A stretch of 64,000 nucleotides of DNA from Gracilibacillus lacisalsi DSM 19029 (GTDB taxonomy: Bacteria > Bacillota > Bacilli > Bacillales > Amphibacillaceae): the NCBI RefSeq assembly GCF_000377765.1, contig NZ_KB898671.1, positions 62,001-126,000 on the forward strand, in the 5' to 3' direction. Positions 34,277 through 43,533 of the stretch are shown here, one piece after another. Numbering within the stretch: the first letter of the stretch is position 1; every line of letters starts with the position of its first letter. The notes below the pieces were generated by a model. That model saw nothing but the letters and a program-made list of their open reading frames with translations, had not been told where the DNA came from and ran no database searches. The translations under genes and the position numbers were made by a program.

Positions 34277-35326
34277 TTATTTCAAATGCTGCTTAACTTG
34301 ATCTAATGTGTCAAACTCATCTATATGTTCGATTATTACTTCTAATGTTTCGGGATCTTGTTTTTGTATTTGTTGATTCAATTCTTCTGGAACTGGAGCT
34401 ACAAATTTTGTGAGTAGACGAATGACGGTGTTGGCTAATGCTTGTGCTTTTCCTTTTGCTAAACCTTCTTTTATTCCTTTATGCATTCCTTCTTGAATTC
34501 CCTCTTTTTTTCCTTCTCTTTTTCCTTCATCTCGGAATAAATCCGCTAAAGTCATCACTATTTCGCTCCCTTCAGAATAAGAACTTTCTACATACTTTAT
34601 CATATCATGAAAATCCGCTTTTGTAAGCTGACGATCTAGGTGAAACACATAGCGTAGCAATGTTTCCAGGTATTGTATGGCTGTCTCTTGATCATCTAGT
34701 TGTTGCAAATAATAGATAGATCTTTTAACTGCTTTGATGGCATTTTGTTTGTTTTTCGTGGTCATATCTCGAAAAATTGTTAGAATAATTTTAAGTTGAG
34801 CGATGCCTTTGATATCCTCATCATCATAGTTTGACACATCAAACAAAATACATGCAAAATCTGGTATATATTGTTTAATATCTTCAGGAAACGCATCAAA
34901 ACCTTGTAACATTTCACCTAAGTTTTTCGGATAAGTCCATTTGTTTTCACTGTGAAAAATAACGACAGGAATAACGATCGGTAGTTCTTTTTGTTTTTCT
35001 TTCTCCATTTTTGCTTCCCAAATTTCGATCATGTACCTCAATAATTGAAATACGATTGTTTTACTTGGATAGCTCTTATGTTCTAACAACAAATGTAAAT
35101 AACCTTCGTTTCCATTAAGTTTTAGTTGAAAAAGTAAATCGGAAAAAGATTCTCGTAACTCATTCGAGATGAAGCTATCTTTCTGTGGTTGAATACTTTC
35201 TACTTCAATGAGGTTAACAATACTGGTGGGCAAATAATGTTGAATAAAGGATTTAGCAACTTCCACATCAGAAAAAGTTTCTTTAAAAAACTTATCGTGT
35301 GGATTTTGAATGGTCACTATCATCAT
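34277..35326 (-). CDS. Rpn family recombination-promoting nuclease/putative transposase
   Basis: 349 residues; ATG 35326 after AGGAAAGAAG. N-terminal marks of the Rpn (PD-(D/E)XK transposase-31) family: HDKFFKETFSDVEVAKSFI, then LLFQLKLNG ... LLLEHKSYPSK with the E-x-K pair of the nuclease site (LEHK), and IPVVIFHSENKW. The C-terminal part has an alternating glycine-lysine-rich helix (REGKREGKKEGIQEG, KEGLAKGKAQAL) typical of this family. Rpn proteins cut DNA and promote RecA-independent recombination. The gene stands alone with its own terminator and is intact. It has no terminal repeats, so it is not itself a mobile element. Confidence 0.88.
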   Translation of the reverse strand: MMIVTIQNPHDKFFKETFSDVEVAKSFIQHYLPTSIVNLIEVESIQPQKDSFISNELRESFSDLLFQLKLNGNEGYLHLLLEHKSYPSKTIVFQLLRYMIEIWEAKMEKEKQKELPIVIPVVIFHSENKWTYPKNLGEMLQGFDAFPEDIKQYIPDFACILFDVSNYDDEDIKGIAQLKIILTIFRDMTTKNKQNAIKAVKRSIYYLQQLDDQETAIQYLETLLRYVFHLDRQLTKADFHDMIKYVESSYSEGSEIVMTLADLFRDEGKREGKKEGIQEGMHKGIKEGLAKGKAQALANTVIRLLTKFVAPVPEELNQQIQKQDPETLEVIIEHIDEFDTLDQVKQHLK

Positions 35327-35931
35327 CTTCTTTCCTAATGAAATGATGACTAAATACGAATGTACGTTCTTATTTTATTGTAAAATAAGAATCGACAAAT
35401 TGCAAGAAGATGACCTCCCTATTTGCCCAACAAGTAACTAGGAGGGTCTATCACACTTGATAGCCGATCCCTCTGGGGGAACCGCTTATCCATAACCCGT
35501 AGTGTCCGCTACGGGTTATATTATATGCATTTCTTAGTTCTGCACCATTGGGCGGCGCTTTGACCACTCTCTTCCCATTCCTTCACACGAGCTGCCCAAT
35601 ATCGCTCTCCTTCATTTTTTTACTACTTCATCATAAAAAGTGAAGCGGATCCTTTCTTGCTCACTAGCTTAATCTTATCGGTTATATAGGTAATATAACT
35701 GTCAGTTGGAACACTTTTTTAAATACATTCTAAGTTTAATATGGTGAAGATAATTCTCCATCTCTGCTCAATAGTCATTCAGCTAGAATAATCGTAAATC
35801 TGTAAACGTAAGTATTTCGTGCGCCAATAAATATAACGGTATGTTATACAGTCTTTTATGTATAATGTTAATTACACGAATTTTTGTTCTTCAGCGTTAT
35901 TCCGCAAATGTACAAGGAGAAGTTACTTTGA
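35327..35931. other. Spacer with hairpin and IS66 scar
   Basis: About 600 bases. A perfect 11-base hairpin (ATAACCCGTAG at 35492-35502, CTACGGGTTAT at 35509-35519) may be the end of a lost transcript. An IS66 TnpA fragment follows at 35523-35613. No other gene is seen before 35932. Confidence 0.5.
35523..35613 (-). pseudogene. IS66-family TnpA accessory fragment
   Basis: The minus strand reads RYWAARVKEWEESGQSAAQW then CRTKKCI-stop, matching the start of IS66-type TnpA (W--R---F--SGQS---WC). Only about 30 of some 100 residues remain and there is no start codon. It marks an old IS66 insertion, now mostly deleted. Confidence 0.7.
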
Positions 35932-36306
35932 TTATAAGGAGAGCTTTAAAGGACGGTAGATTGAATAATTTGCAATAAAATAACCGATCAGCAAGATGAA
36001 AAATATCATTACAAGATTGTTTTGAAATATTTTTTTCTTTTTTATGTGCTTAAATTCTTTTATATCCCAATGCTTTTCACTCAAACTATTCACCCAGTTA
36101 AAAAATAAATAAGCAAAATTTCCCATAATCAGTAAGACAAATAAGCTAATACATGAATAAATTGAATAACCCGCAGCGATAACTACGAGTTAAAGATAGG
36201 TAATAATCAGTATTAAATTTTTTCGGAAATTATGCTCACGAAGAAAATGTAAGACACCTGTTCCGAATACTAGAATCGAATATAATGTAAGGAAAAATAT
36301 TTTCAA
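35932..36306 (-). pseudogene. Small membrane protein gene interrupted by a stop
   Basis: A single frame from a TTG at 36306 (after GGAGAGG) to the stop at 35932 encodes 124 residues with four hydrophobic segments (FFLTLYSILVFG, AAGYSIYSCISLFVLL, FAYLFFNWV, LVMIFFILLIGYFIANY), but codon 39 is TAA at 36190-36192. The downstream half has a possible internal ATG at 36126 without ribosome binding site. I take it as a pseudogene caused by one substitution. No family recognised. Confidence 0.6.
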
Positions 36307-36362
36307 CTTTACCTCTCCACTGTTCATTCATAGTTTTTATACGGTCTAGGGTGAAATTTACC

Positions 36363-37986
36363 TCAAACTTTTGACAATTCATCCAAAAATGCTGGTCTTC
36401 TAGGGTATCTATCTTCTAATTCTTTGATAATAACATTAGCACTTTCTGGCCCACATACTTTTCTAAACGTTTTTATTACCTTACACACATTGCGGTAAGC
36501 GCTTCTATTTGAGGATCTTTCAGCCATTGAATGAATATGCTGTATAAATATCTCGGTTACTCGTTGTGGATACTGCTCTATTAGATGAGGATACAGATGT
36601 TCAATTTCGATAGGGGAATTCTCACAATATGTTAGTAATTTATCTGTTAGCCCTTCTTCTATTAAGATACGAACATAGATAGTACCTCTCAATCTTGTTT
36701 GTGACAAATTGTCGGTAATATACTCTAAAACTTGCGACCATTCTTCCTGACTGTATAACTGCTTTAATATTAGAAAATAGTCATAATTGCCATCTAGCAA
36801 TAGGGACATGCCTAATGATTTCTGGTTCGTTTCATCCTGTACTACTTCATATGCCTGAAACCGGTATTGCTGCCATTTATGTATAAGTCCTAGAAATTGT
36901 TTGTCTTTTTTCTCGCCGTCCAAACATAGTTCTATTACTTTTTCATAGTTTGCCTGATTAAAATTGTCTTGGATCACACGTTCTCTGAATTCAGAAGAAT
37001 CTATGTTTTTCTGCTGTCTCGAATTGTTCAATTAATTCCAACTGAATCAGTTTTATTTGTTTACGATCATAAGAAGCACTCCACCGGTCACTATTTGATT
37101 CAGCTAAGATTTGTTCAAGCTCTTCTTCTAACATTTTTCGGCATTCGATACTATCACAGAATGAAACGCAAAACTCGAGTAAAGCAAATCGCCATTCACT
37201 CCATCCTTTATAACTATTCTTTCTTGACGCATCTATCAGTTGTTGAACAATATCTATTTTTTCTAGATCGTTTAGATGATCGGCTCCTTCTAATATCGCC
37301 ATATCGATTTTATCAAGTGTCTCGTCAACGACCATACCGACTTCTCCACCAGAATCATCACAATATTGTAGCAGATCCATCATTTCGGTCAAGATTAATT
37401 CACCGAGAAGAACTGCTATTTTGGTTTCCTGATTATCAATGCTTTCTTCCATTTTTTCTATTACTAACTCTGCACCTTTTACAGCAAGACTGGCATTGCG
37501 CCAATTAACAAATCCACCTTCCTCTGCCATCTCAATATATTGCTGAATTAATTCCTTTGCTCCTGCTATGCCATTCTTTTTAGGTCCATATTTAAGACGC
37601 AGCTCTTGTTCCATTACAGGGTTATCGGTAGCGTATTCCACTAATAGTTGTATTAATTCTTTTTTTGTCAAGGTTTGTAAAAGCTCATGTAATGTTGATT
37701 CTTTCCGATCAACATCAGAATTTCTATTTCGCAAAGCAAAAAACACAGCTGTTTCATGTTTGCATATATCACCAAAATCATAGGGACAATCACAACTTGA
37801 ATAAAGAATATTTCCTTTTTCATCGAGGGTTACTTGTACATGATAATCTTCTGAACCATTGACAATTGCACGAAAATGTCCTGACTGAATCTCATTTATG
37901 TTATTTACAAGTTCCCATTCATAGTAATCTTCGCCTCGAGATACTATGATCTCATTTATATATTGTTCAAAATTGTTCACATTCAA
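36363..37986 (-). pseudogene. SWIM zinc-finger protein, frameshifted
   Basis: TTG start 37986 after GGAGG. Residues about 55-95 contain the SWIM zinc site (SSCDCPYDFGDICKHETAVF: C-x-C ... C-x-H), usual in DNA- or protein-binding partners of Swi2 ATPases. The first frame (331 codons) stops at 36991 while a second frame continues seamlessly as NIDSSEFRERVIQDNF to 36363, giving one protein of about 540 residues with a helical-repeat C-terminal half. One base is missing in the T run at 37006-37010 (A5 on the coding strand; A6 would restore the frame). It is downstream of UPF0158 by 11 bases, an operon. A sequencing error is possible. Confidence 0.75.
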
Positions 37987-37997
37987 TGATGTACCTC

Positions 37998-38465
37998 CTA
38001 TTCCACATAGTCGATCTGCTCTTTTTCACAAAAATCAATGGCTATTTGTTTGTAACAATCCTCTTGGAATGTAAACCATTCATCACTGACACCAAGTGTG
38101 ATAATCTGATCCTTGAATCTGCTAAATGCTCCTCTTCCACGGATAGCATTTAGCAAAGCTGATTGTATCGATTCATCTTCCTGACTAAAACAAAATTGTT
38201 CCATCATGTCATACTCATCTATTTCATATTGTGATGGAAGTGAAGCATATTTATCTTCATATTGCAAAATATCGATAGCAGTATTCACCTCTTGTTGTTC
38301 CCAATCAGCAAGATGATCAAAATCATCTCCATCTTCTGCCGTTATTAATGCACTCCTTGAAACGAATACAACTTCACTTGTTTCTTTATTTAAAAATGAA
38401 TTAAATTCTTCTGATTGCATCTCCATTCCATCTATAATCGCACTTAATTTTACCTTTGGACTCAT
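37998..38465 (-). CDS. UPF0158 family protein
   Basis: 155 residues; ATG 38465 after AAAGGAGCG (the longer frame to 38495 lacks such a site). UPF0158 signatures: VKLSAIIDGMEMQS at the start, IRGRGAFSRFKDQI with the arginine-rich loop, and WFTFQEDCYKQIAIDF near the end. The function is unknown. It is the first gene of a two-gene operon with the SWIM protein, 11 bases apart, a pairing that hints at a shared role. Confidence 0.85.
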   Translation of the reverse strand: MSPKVKLSAIIDGMEMQSEEFNSFLNKETSEVVFVSRSALITAEDGDDFDHLADWEQQEVNTAIDILQYEDKYASLPSQYEIDEYDMMEQFCFSQEDESIQSALLNAIRGRGAFSRFKDQIITLGVSDEWFTFQEDCYKQIAIDFCEKEQIDYVE

Positions 38466-38495
38466 TTTAGTCGCTCCTTTCCTATTATGAAACAC

Positions 38496-38729
38496 TTAAT
38501 AAAAGGGGCATTGCCCATAACTGACAACAGCCCCATTAAAGTATGATAGATTTACTGTGCAAATACCAAACGTAAATGGCGATGTAATTGAAGATAATAC
38601 CTCCTGATGCAATCTAGCAGGTGCTGCTTGTAAGTAAGGTACACCAGCAATAATCTCGATTCGTTCATCCTCAAGCCATGACAAATAATCAGCATACATA
38701 AATATACGTCCTTTAGTTGGTAATGACAA
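38496..38729 (-). pseudogene. Uma2 family nuclease remnant
   Basis: The first about 45 residues read IFMYADYLSWLEDERIEIIAG then VPYLQAAPARLHQEVLSSI, the N-terminus of Uma2/DUF820 restriction-like nucleases (normally about 190 residues). After SSITSPF the frame departs from the family and soon ends. No proper ribosome binding site precedes the TTG at 38729. The catalytic D and E-x-K segments are missing, so the gene is dead. Confidence 0.75.
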
Positions 38730-38861
38730 TCCAAATCATTTATGTTTATTATATCATCTGATGATCAGCAAGTTAAAAGTTTTTAAAAGCAAATCCTATC
38801 TTTTTAGTTTAAAGAATACCTTTATTTTTGATGATTATTGCTTCCTATACCCACGAAAAAA

Positions 38862-38893
38862 GAATACCAATCACACGATGTAGTTTGGTATTC
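38862..38893 (-). terminator. Terminator of the DUF3892 gene
   Basis: GAATACCAA and TTGGTATTC arms with a 14-base loop; on the minus strand TTTTTT follows, about 65 bases after the DUF3892 stop. Confidence 0.8.
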
Positions 38894-38956
38894 CTTTTCA
38901 TAAGTTAGTCTCCATTTGGACTTCCAAAAATTAGAGAAGTCTATTTCAACAGTCCA

Positions 38957-39271
38957 TTAAAAAGTATCTAATTGATCTAGATTATTTGCTTTAATACCAT
39001 CAGGTTCACTACGGATAATGTCTCGACCATACTTATGAAAAACATCGACGTGCTCCAATTTTCCTGCTTTTGCTTCATCAATTGCGGTGACGTAGTCTAA
39101 CTCTCTGCCGCTATTCGTTTTAAATGCAATAATATCGCCCTCATCATTTTTTCGAACAGCAACAATTTGTTCTTTTCCATGCTCTCCAGATGCTGAGACC
39201 TCCTGCTGAGCTTGTTCCTCACCCTGTTGTTTATAATCTTGGTATATTTTCTCAAATTCTTGATTGTCCAT
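38957..39271 (-). CDS. DUF3892 domain protein
   Basis: 104 residues; ATG 39271 after TAGGAGGT. The DUF3892 fold is seen from about residue 32: KEQIVAVRKNDEGDIIAFKT, then TAIDEAKAGKLEHVDVFHKYGRD, SEPDG. Preceded by a polar acidic leader of about 30 residues. DUF3892 proteins are widespread small Bacillus proteins of unknown function. Monocistronic with its own terminator, divergent from the helicase gene. Confidence 0.88.
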   Translation of the reverse strand: MDNQEFEKIYQDYKQQGEEQAQQEVSASGEHGKEQIVAVRKNDEGDIIAFKTNSGRELDYVTAIDEAKAGKLEHVDVFHKYGRDIIRSEPDGIKANNLDQLDTF

Positions 39272-39464
39272 ATTCTTTACCTCCTAAACATACTTATAGT
39301 TTGTAACGAAGGCGAAATTTTTATGTGTGATCGTTCCCCAGCTTATGGAGGGCACATAATCGATTTAATTTATCACAAAATAATGGTACAAGTTGACGTA
39401 TATAGTAATCAAGATTACTCTGAATAAGGACGTACGAATTGAAGCAATAAAAGGGGCATTAATA

Positions 39465-40616
39465 ATGAATAAAACACAACAATCATTAAATGAAGTATTA
39501 CCTGACCTAAAACCATTTCTTCAAACCGCTTGGGATAAATCCGGGTTCGTAAAGCTAACAGCCATTCAACTGCATACGGCCCGTTTTATAATTGAAGGAA
39601 AAGATATCATTGCTGAGTCACCAACAGGCAGCGGTAAAACACTAGCTTACCTTTTACCGCTTTTGCAACAAATCGACCCAACTCAAAGAAATACGCAAGT
39701 TGTCATCTTAGCATCCTCCCATGAACTAGTGATGCAAATAAATCAAGAAGTTCAGGAGTGGTCAAGGGATAGTGGAATTGGAAGTGCTACACTGATTGGT
39801 GGAGCAAACGTAAAACGACAAATTGAAAAATTGAAAAAGAAACCGCAAATCGTAATTGGAACACCAGGGAGAATGAACGAACTAATTAATCAGAAAAAAT
39901 TAAAGATGCATCAAGTAAAAACGATTGTATTGGATGAAGCAGATCAACTGTTAATACCCGAACATATAGCTACTATCGAAAAAATTGTGAAAAGTACCTT
40001 AAGTGATCGGCAAGTGCTCATCTTTTCGGCAACGCTACCTGAGACAGTACAATCAAAGGCAGAAGAACTAATGAATAGTCCTGAAGTATTTCGAGTAGGT
40101 AAAGAAGAGGATGATCGACCAAATGTGGAGTATATGTATCTTGTTTGTGAAGCGAGAGATAAAATTGAAGCACTAAGAAGGCTCGTACGTAATCATGACA
40201 TGAAAGCACTGGTATTCGTCAAAGATATTACAACGCTTTCGATACTGGCAGAAAAACTAGATTATATGGGCATCCATGCAGGAGTTTTACATAGTGACTC
40301 CAAAAAGCAAGAGCGCGCTAAAGCAATTAAAGAATTCCGCGAAGGAAACTCTGAACTACTACTAGCTTCAGATGTTGCTGCAAGAGGCTTAGATATCCCT
40401 GATTTATCCCATGTTATTCATATGGATTTGCCTAAAGAGACGACACAATTCGTTCATCGCTCCGGAAGAACTGGGCGGTTAGGGTCTGACTCAGGTACCG
40501 TTGTAGCCATTGTCACGGAGAGTGAGGAGCGACAACTGCGGAAGTTTAGTCGGCAATTAAATTTAACTGTTTCAAAGAAAATCCTGTTCAAAGGAAAATT
40601 AGTTGATCCTAAATAA
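39465..40616 (+). CDS. yfmL: DEAD-box RNA helicase, YfmL-like
   Basis: 383 residues; ATG 39465 after AAAGGGG, 24 codons inside the open frame. Helicase motifs: Q-motif GFVKLTAIQ, I SPTGSGKTLAY, Ib/GG LIGGANVKRQ, Ic TPGRMNEL, II VLDEADQLL, III SATLPE, IV ALVFVKDI, V ASDVAARGLD, VI HRSGRTGR. The IIVGTPGR-to-LDEADQLLIPEH region matches, from memory, Bacillus subtilis YfmL, a DEAD-box helicase connected with ribosome assembly. No specific RNA-binding C-terminal tail. It overlaps a truncated downstream gene. Confidence 0.85.
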   Translation: MNKTQQSLNEVLPDLKPFLQTAWDKSGFVKLTAIQLHTARFIIEGKDIIAESPTGSGKTLAYLLPLLQQIDPTQRNTQVVILASSHELVMQINQEVQEWSRDSGIGSATLIGGANVKRQIEKLKKKPQIVIGTPGRMNELINQKKLKMHQVKTIVLDEADQLLIPEHIATIEKIVKSTLSDRQVLIFSATLPETVQSKAEELMNSPEVFRVGKEEDDRPNVEYMYLVCEARDKIEALRRLVRNHDMKALVFVKDITTLSILAEKLDYMGIHAGVLHSDSKKQERAKAIKEFREGNSELLLASDVAARGLDIPDLSHVIHMDLPKETTQFVHRSGRTGRLGSDSGTVVAIVTESEERQLRKFSRQLNLTVSKKILFKGKLVDPK

Positions 40617-41004
40617 AGTGAAACTCTTGTTAAGCCTTACTATCCTTGCAACTCGTTCAGGCTTATTGCTATGGAACGACGACCTCTACGCTTCACATGC
40701 GATTTCACAAAATATTCCAGATCCAATCGGTAGCTATTCGCACGGGATTATGCACCGACGAGAAGGTGACTTTGGCAACTCAAAATATTGGTTTAGCAAG
40801 GTTGGCGATTCCCCAATTTTTAAAGAGTTGTATGAACAAGGAAAAAAAATCTACCCCAAAATAAAGGAATGGAAACAATGGGATCCTTCCCTTTTTATCG
40901 ATGAGGTAGAAGAAATAACGCCCAAAGGCGAAGAAGAGACCCAACGTGGCAAGCAATTACGACAGCTACAAGCACTAGAAAATATCATTGTTATTACAAT
41001 ATAG
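40603..41004 (+). pseudogene. Truncated protein tail (HIMHRREGDF type)
   Basis: From about 40640 the frame reads LLLWNDDLYASHAISQNIPD, then SYSHGIMHRREGDFGNSKYW and FSKVGDSPIFKELY, the C-terminal half of a conserved family of about 220 residues that I know only as uncharacterised. The N-terminal half is lacking; only a TTG overlapping the helicase stop could start it. It seems a 5' truncated gene that lies behind the helicase. Confidence 0.6.
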
Positions 41005-41037
41005 CTTGCACCAGTAACAAATGGGATAAGGTATCAG

Positions 41038-41073
41038 GGCACCGTATATGGACAAATGTCTTTTTATGGTGCC
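41038..41073. repeat. GGCACC/GGTGCC hairpin repeat of Bacillaceae spacers
   Basis: GGCACCGTATATGGACA facing TCTTTTTATGGTGCC forms a stem with a short loop, with the word TGTCCATATACGGTGCC that recurs in spacers of many Bacillaceae. A related word is at 33960-34030. Purpose unknown. The rest of 41005-41484 has no gene; an inverted pair ACCCAATATAGT/ACTATATTGGGG spans about 41400-41453. Confidence 0.5.
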
Positions 41074-41484
41074 TGCCCCCTTAAACATAACCTCCCCAAC
41101 GTATAGGGAATCGACTTTTTGTGTAATCTTATTCAATTTAGAACAGGAGGGGTACAGCACCTATCCGCGAAAAATTGGTGATACGGAGGGCCTATAACCC
41201 GATTCTTTATTAAATAGTATCGTTACTGGGGAACAAAAGTTTCTGTTTAATATTATAGCTCTTGTTCAACTAAAGCGCCATTTACTTTAAGTAGATGATT
41301 TCACAAAGATAGTACAAATAGGTGTTGTTTTAATACGCAGTATCGTTGTACTGCGCAACAAACCAATTGGGTATTGTTAGTTGGTCTTATTCAAAATAAG
41401 CACCCAATATAGTAAGCCAAAGAAACAATAAAAAATCTTCACCAACTATATTGGGGTCTATTCTTAATACTTCTGTTATTTTAG

Positions 41485-41673
41485 TTAACGTCCATTTTTG
41501 TCCCAGTCTTCATACGAATCAAAATTATGATTAGGATCTACAAAGTCTCTTCCAGCCTCCATTAAGCTGCTAGCACATCCTTTGCAGAAAGACTCACCAT
41601 CTACCAGTAATTCTGAATCGAGTTGATTTTTGGAGAATTCTCCTCCACACTCATTACAAATATACTTTTTCAT
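41485..41673 (-). CDS. Small zinc-ribbon protein
   Basis: 62 residues; ATG 41673 after AAAAGGAG. Two CxxC pairs, KKYICNECGGEF and ESFCKGCASSL, form a zinc ribbon; the rest is acidic and polar (DPNHNFDSYEDWDKNGR). Fits the class of small bacterial adaptor or stress-related zinc-ribbon proteins, with no closer assignment. Monocistronic. Confidence 0.75.
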   Translation of the reverse strand: MKKYICNECGGEFSKNQLDSELLVDGESFCKGCASSLMEAGRDFVDPNHNFDSYEDWDKNGR

Positions 41674-42264
41674 AAGTTTTCTCCTTTTCCAATTTAAATA
41701 GCGCATCAAAATATTGATTATACAGCAATAGTAATATAGCTTTTAATGAGTCACAATTATAATACAATACTCACCTTATTCAGACAACTATGAATTTATC
41801 TATTATAAATTTTGATGTATAAAGTAGTGTGGATTTCAAATTAATGGTTCCCTTTATGGATGCAAACTAGCGAAAAATATATCAATTAAAACTCCCCTTA
41901 TCTAAAATAAAAGGTACCTTATATAGGGTACCTTGAAGTATTTCCCCTTAGGAAAAACTTGTTGTTGCACAGTAATAGTCTACTACGCATTAAACAATTG
42001 GCAATTTTCTTATTCTACATAACTGCCCGTTAATATACCTTCTTGAATTAACACTACCCGTTAGTTAAATAAAACTATTTTATTTTATTTCGTAAAACTT
42101 CAGATATAGAAAAATGTAAAGATCCAATAACCATTCCAATGAAAGTAAATAAAAGAGAAAAGATTAGATGATCATTCACCATATTGTTAACCTAAGCAGC
42201 ACATAACAACCATCTTTTCCGTAACATCACCCGCTATGACAATGGTATTGATCGGAACACAAGG
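41674..42264. other. AT-rich spacer with a hairpin and a weak small ORF
   Basis: A perfect hairpin AAGGTACC (41911-41918) / GGTACCTT (41927-41934) followed by T-rich DNA on the minus strand may end the LytTR operon transcript. On the minus strand 42075-42182 could encode a 35-residue hydrophobic peptide (LLFTFIGMVIGSLHFSISE) but has no convincing ribosome binding site. Confidence 0.45.
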
Positions 42265-42792
42265 TTACTTCTTATCAGTTAATAGCTGTATTTTGAAGAT
42301 ATTTGTAATGTCTGCGCGGTCGGTCAATAGTGTGATTGAAATCAAATCACCTTCTGACAAATCAGAAAGCGAGATAACAGCATCCTGTCGATATATACTC
42401 ACTTCTTCCCATATATCATATTGAAACTCACCTCGGTAATTCTCATCATTGAGGGATATACCATCAACCAATAAAGATTTCTCGCCAACTTCTTTTACTT
42501 CTGCATAGAATGTCTGAATATCAGAATGGGACATCACCCACGCATCTTCTTCGTAATCTTTATAGGCATTAACATACCCCGCAAAATAGCTAATCAATAT
42601 ACCAATGAGTAAAACTATTATAGTCATAACAATAGCCACTCTATATGGAGGGACCATTGAAGTACGCATGCCCTCGGTTGATTCTAAAGCCTTATTGATA
42701 TGTCGTTTATAGACTTGAAAATAGACAGTAACGCTAGCGACTAATATAATTAGAATTGCAAACAGTGCGAGAAAATAAATAGGAAAACCCAT
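42265..42792 (-). CDS. Membrane protein in a LytTR operon
   Basis: 175 residues; ATG 42792 after GAGGC. Two hydrophobic segments at the N-terminus (IYFLALFAILIILVASVTVYF and VAIVMTIIVLLIGILISYFAG) and an outward C-terminal beta domain of about 90 residues. It lies 13 bases after the LytTR gene, so it is made with the regulator and may act as its inhibitor or sensor, as known for LytTR regulators with membrane-bound partner proteins. The partner role is inference. Confidence 0.75.
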   Translation of the reverse strand: MGFPIYFLALFAILIILVASVTVYFQVYKRHINKALESTEGMRTSMVPPYRVAIVMTIIVLLIGILISYFAGYVNAYKDYEEDAWVMSHSDIQTFYAEVKEVGEKSLLVDGISLNDENYRGEFQYDIWEEVSIYRQDAVISLSDLSEGDLISITLLTDRADITNIFKIQLLTDKK

Positions 42793-42805
42793 GTAATTGC
42801 CTCCT

Positions 42806-43258
42806 CTATATTCCGAAATATTCTTTAAAAATGTAGTAATAGCTTCTTGTTACATCAACACTTTTACCATTAGTCATGGTAAGGATGAACTTCGTCGAAA
42901 GAGTAGGTGTAATTCGTTTAACCTTATTTCTTGCAATTACAACAGAATTACTTATACGCAAAAATTTTGTTGGGTCAAGCAAACTGACAATTCGGTATAA
43001 TCGGTCGGTAGCTTGATATATTGCTTCTTGCGTTTGTACCTCTACTACATGACCGAACGATTCGATACAAACAATATCCTCTACCAATAAAATGATCCGC
43101 GCATTTGTTCCTTTTTCTCTCACAATCAGATTATCAATGAAGCTGTTAGTTTGACTTAATACCAAGTCGGCCGTATCATCTATTTCAATTCCTCGTTCTT
43201 CGAGTGCGGATTTGATTTCATCATAACGCTCATTACTAATGTCAAGTTTGATTTTCAA
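42806..43258 (-). CDS. LytTR DNA-binding regulator
   Basis: 150 residues; TTG start 43258 with AAAGGAGG before it. The C-terminal 100 residues are LytTR: IILLVEDIVCIESFGHVVEV, then LYRIVSLLDPTKFLRISNSV, IARNKVKRI and the tail FILTMTNGKSVDVTRSYYYIF. The first 45 residues are a short helical leader with no receiver domain, as in the small LytTR regulators that pair with a membrane protein. Upstream of the membrane protein gene by 13 bases. Confidence 0.88.
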   Translation of the reverse strand: MKIKLDISNERYDEIKSALEERGIEIDDTADLVLSQTNSFIDNLIVREKGTNARIILLVEDIVCIESFGHVVEVQTQEAIYQATDRLYRIVSLLDPTKFLRISNSVVIARNKVKRITPTLSTKFILTMTNGKSVDVTRSYYYIFKEYFGI

Positions 43259-43533
43259 ATTGCAACCTCCTTTCGTTCATCGTGATCCATATCCATGATT
43301 CAAAAGTAGTATAACCATCGGATTTTCGTATTTCAATATAAGAGGAACACTTTACAGATATAGCCACATAGATTACACAAACATGGTTGATATTCAATAA
43401 AAAATGAACCCCCAAATAATTGGAAGTTCTATTTCGTGTTACAATCTTCTTCAACTTAACTGCTCCGTTACCACAACAAAGTCAGTAACAGTTTTTTAGC
43501 TAAAGCCACCCGTTGCTTTAAAAGAAATTGTTA

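Noticed and set aside
34277-35326. Rpn gene as an active insertion sequence
   Set aside because: No terminal inverted repeats or target duplications are seen; the family name transposase is historical.
38552-38734. Minus-strand open frame overlapping the Uma2 remnant
   Set aside because: It is the other frame of the remnant; only the 38496-38729 frame shows family sequence.
43242-43454. Minus-strand open frame upstream of the LytTR gene
   Set aside because: It overlaps the LytTR start, lacks a ribosome binding site and does not read like a protein.
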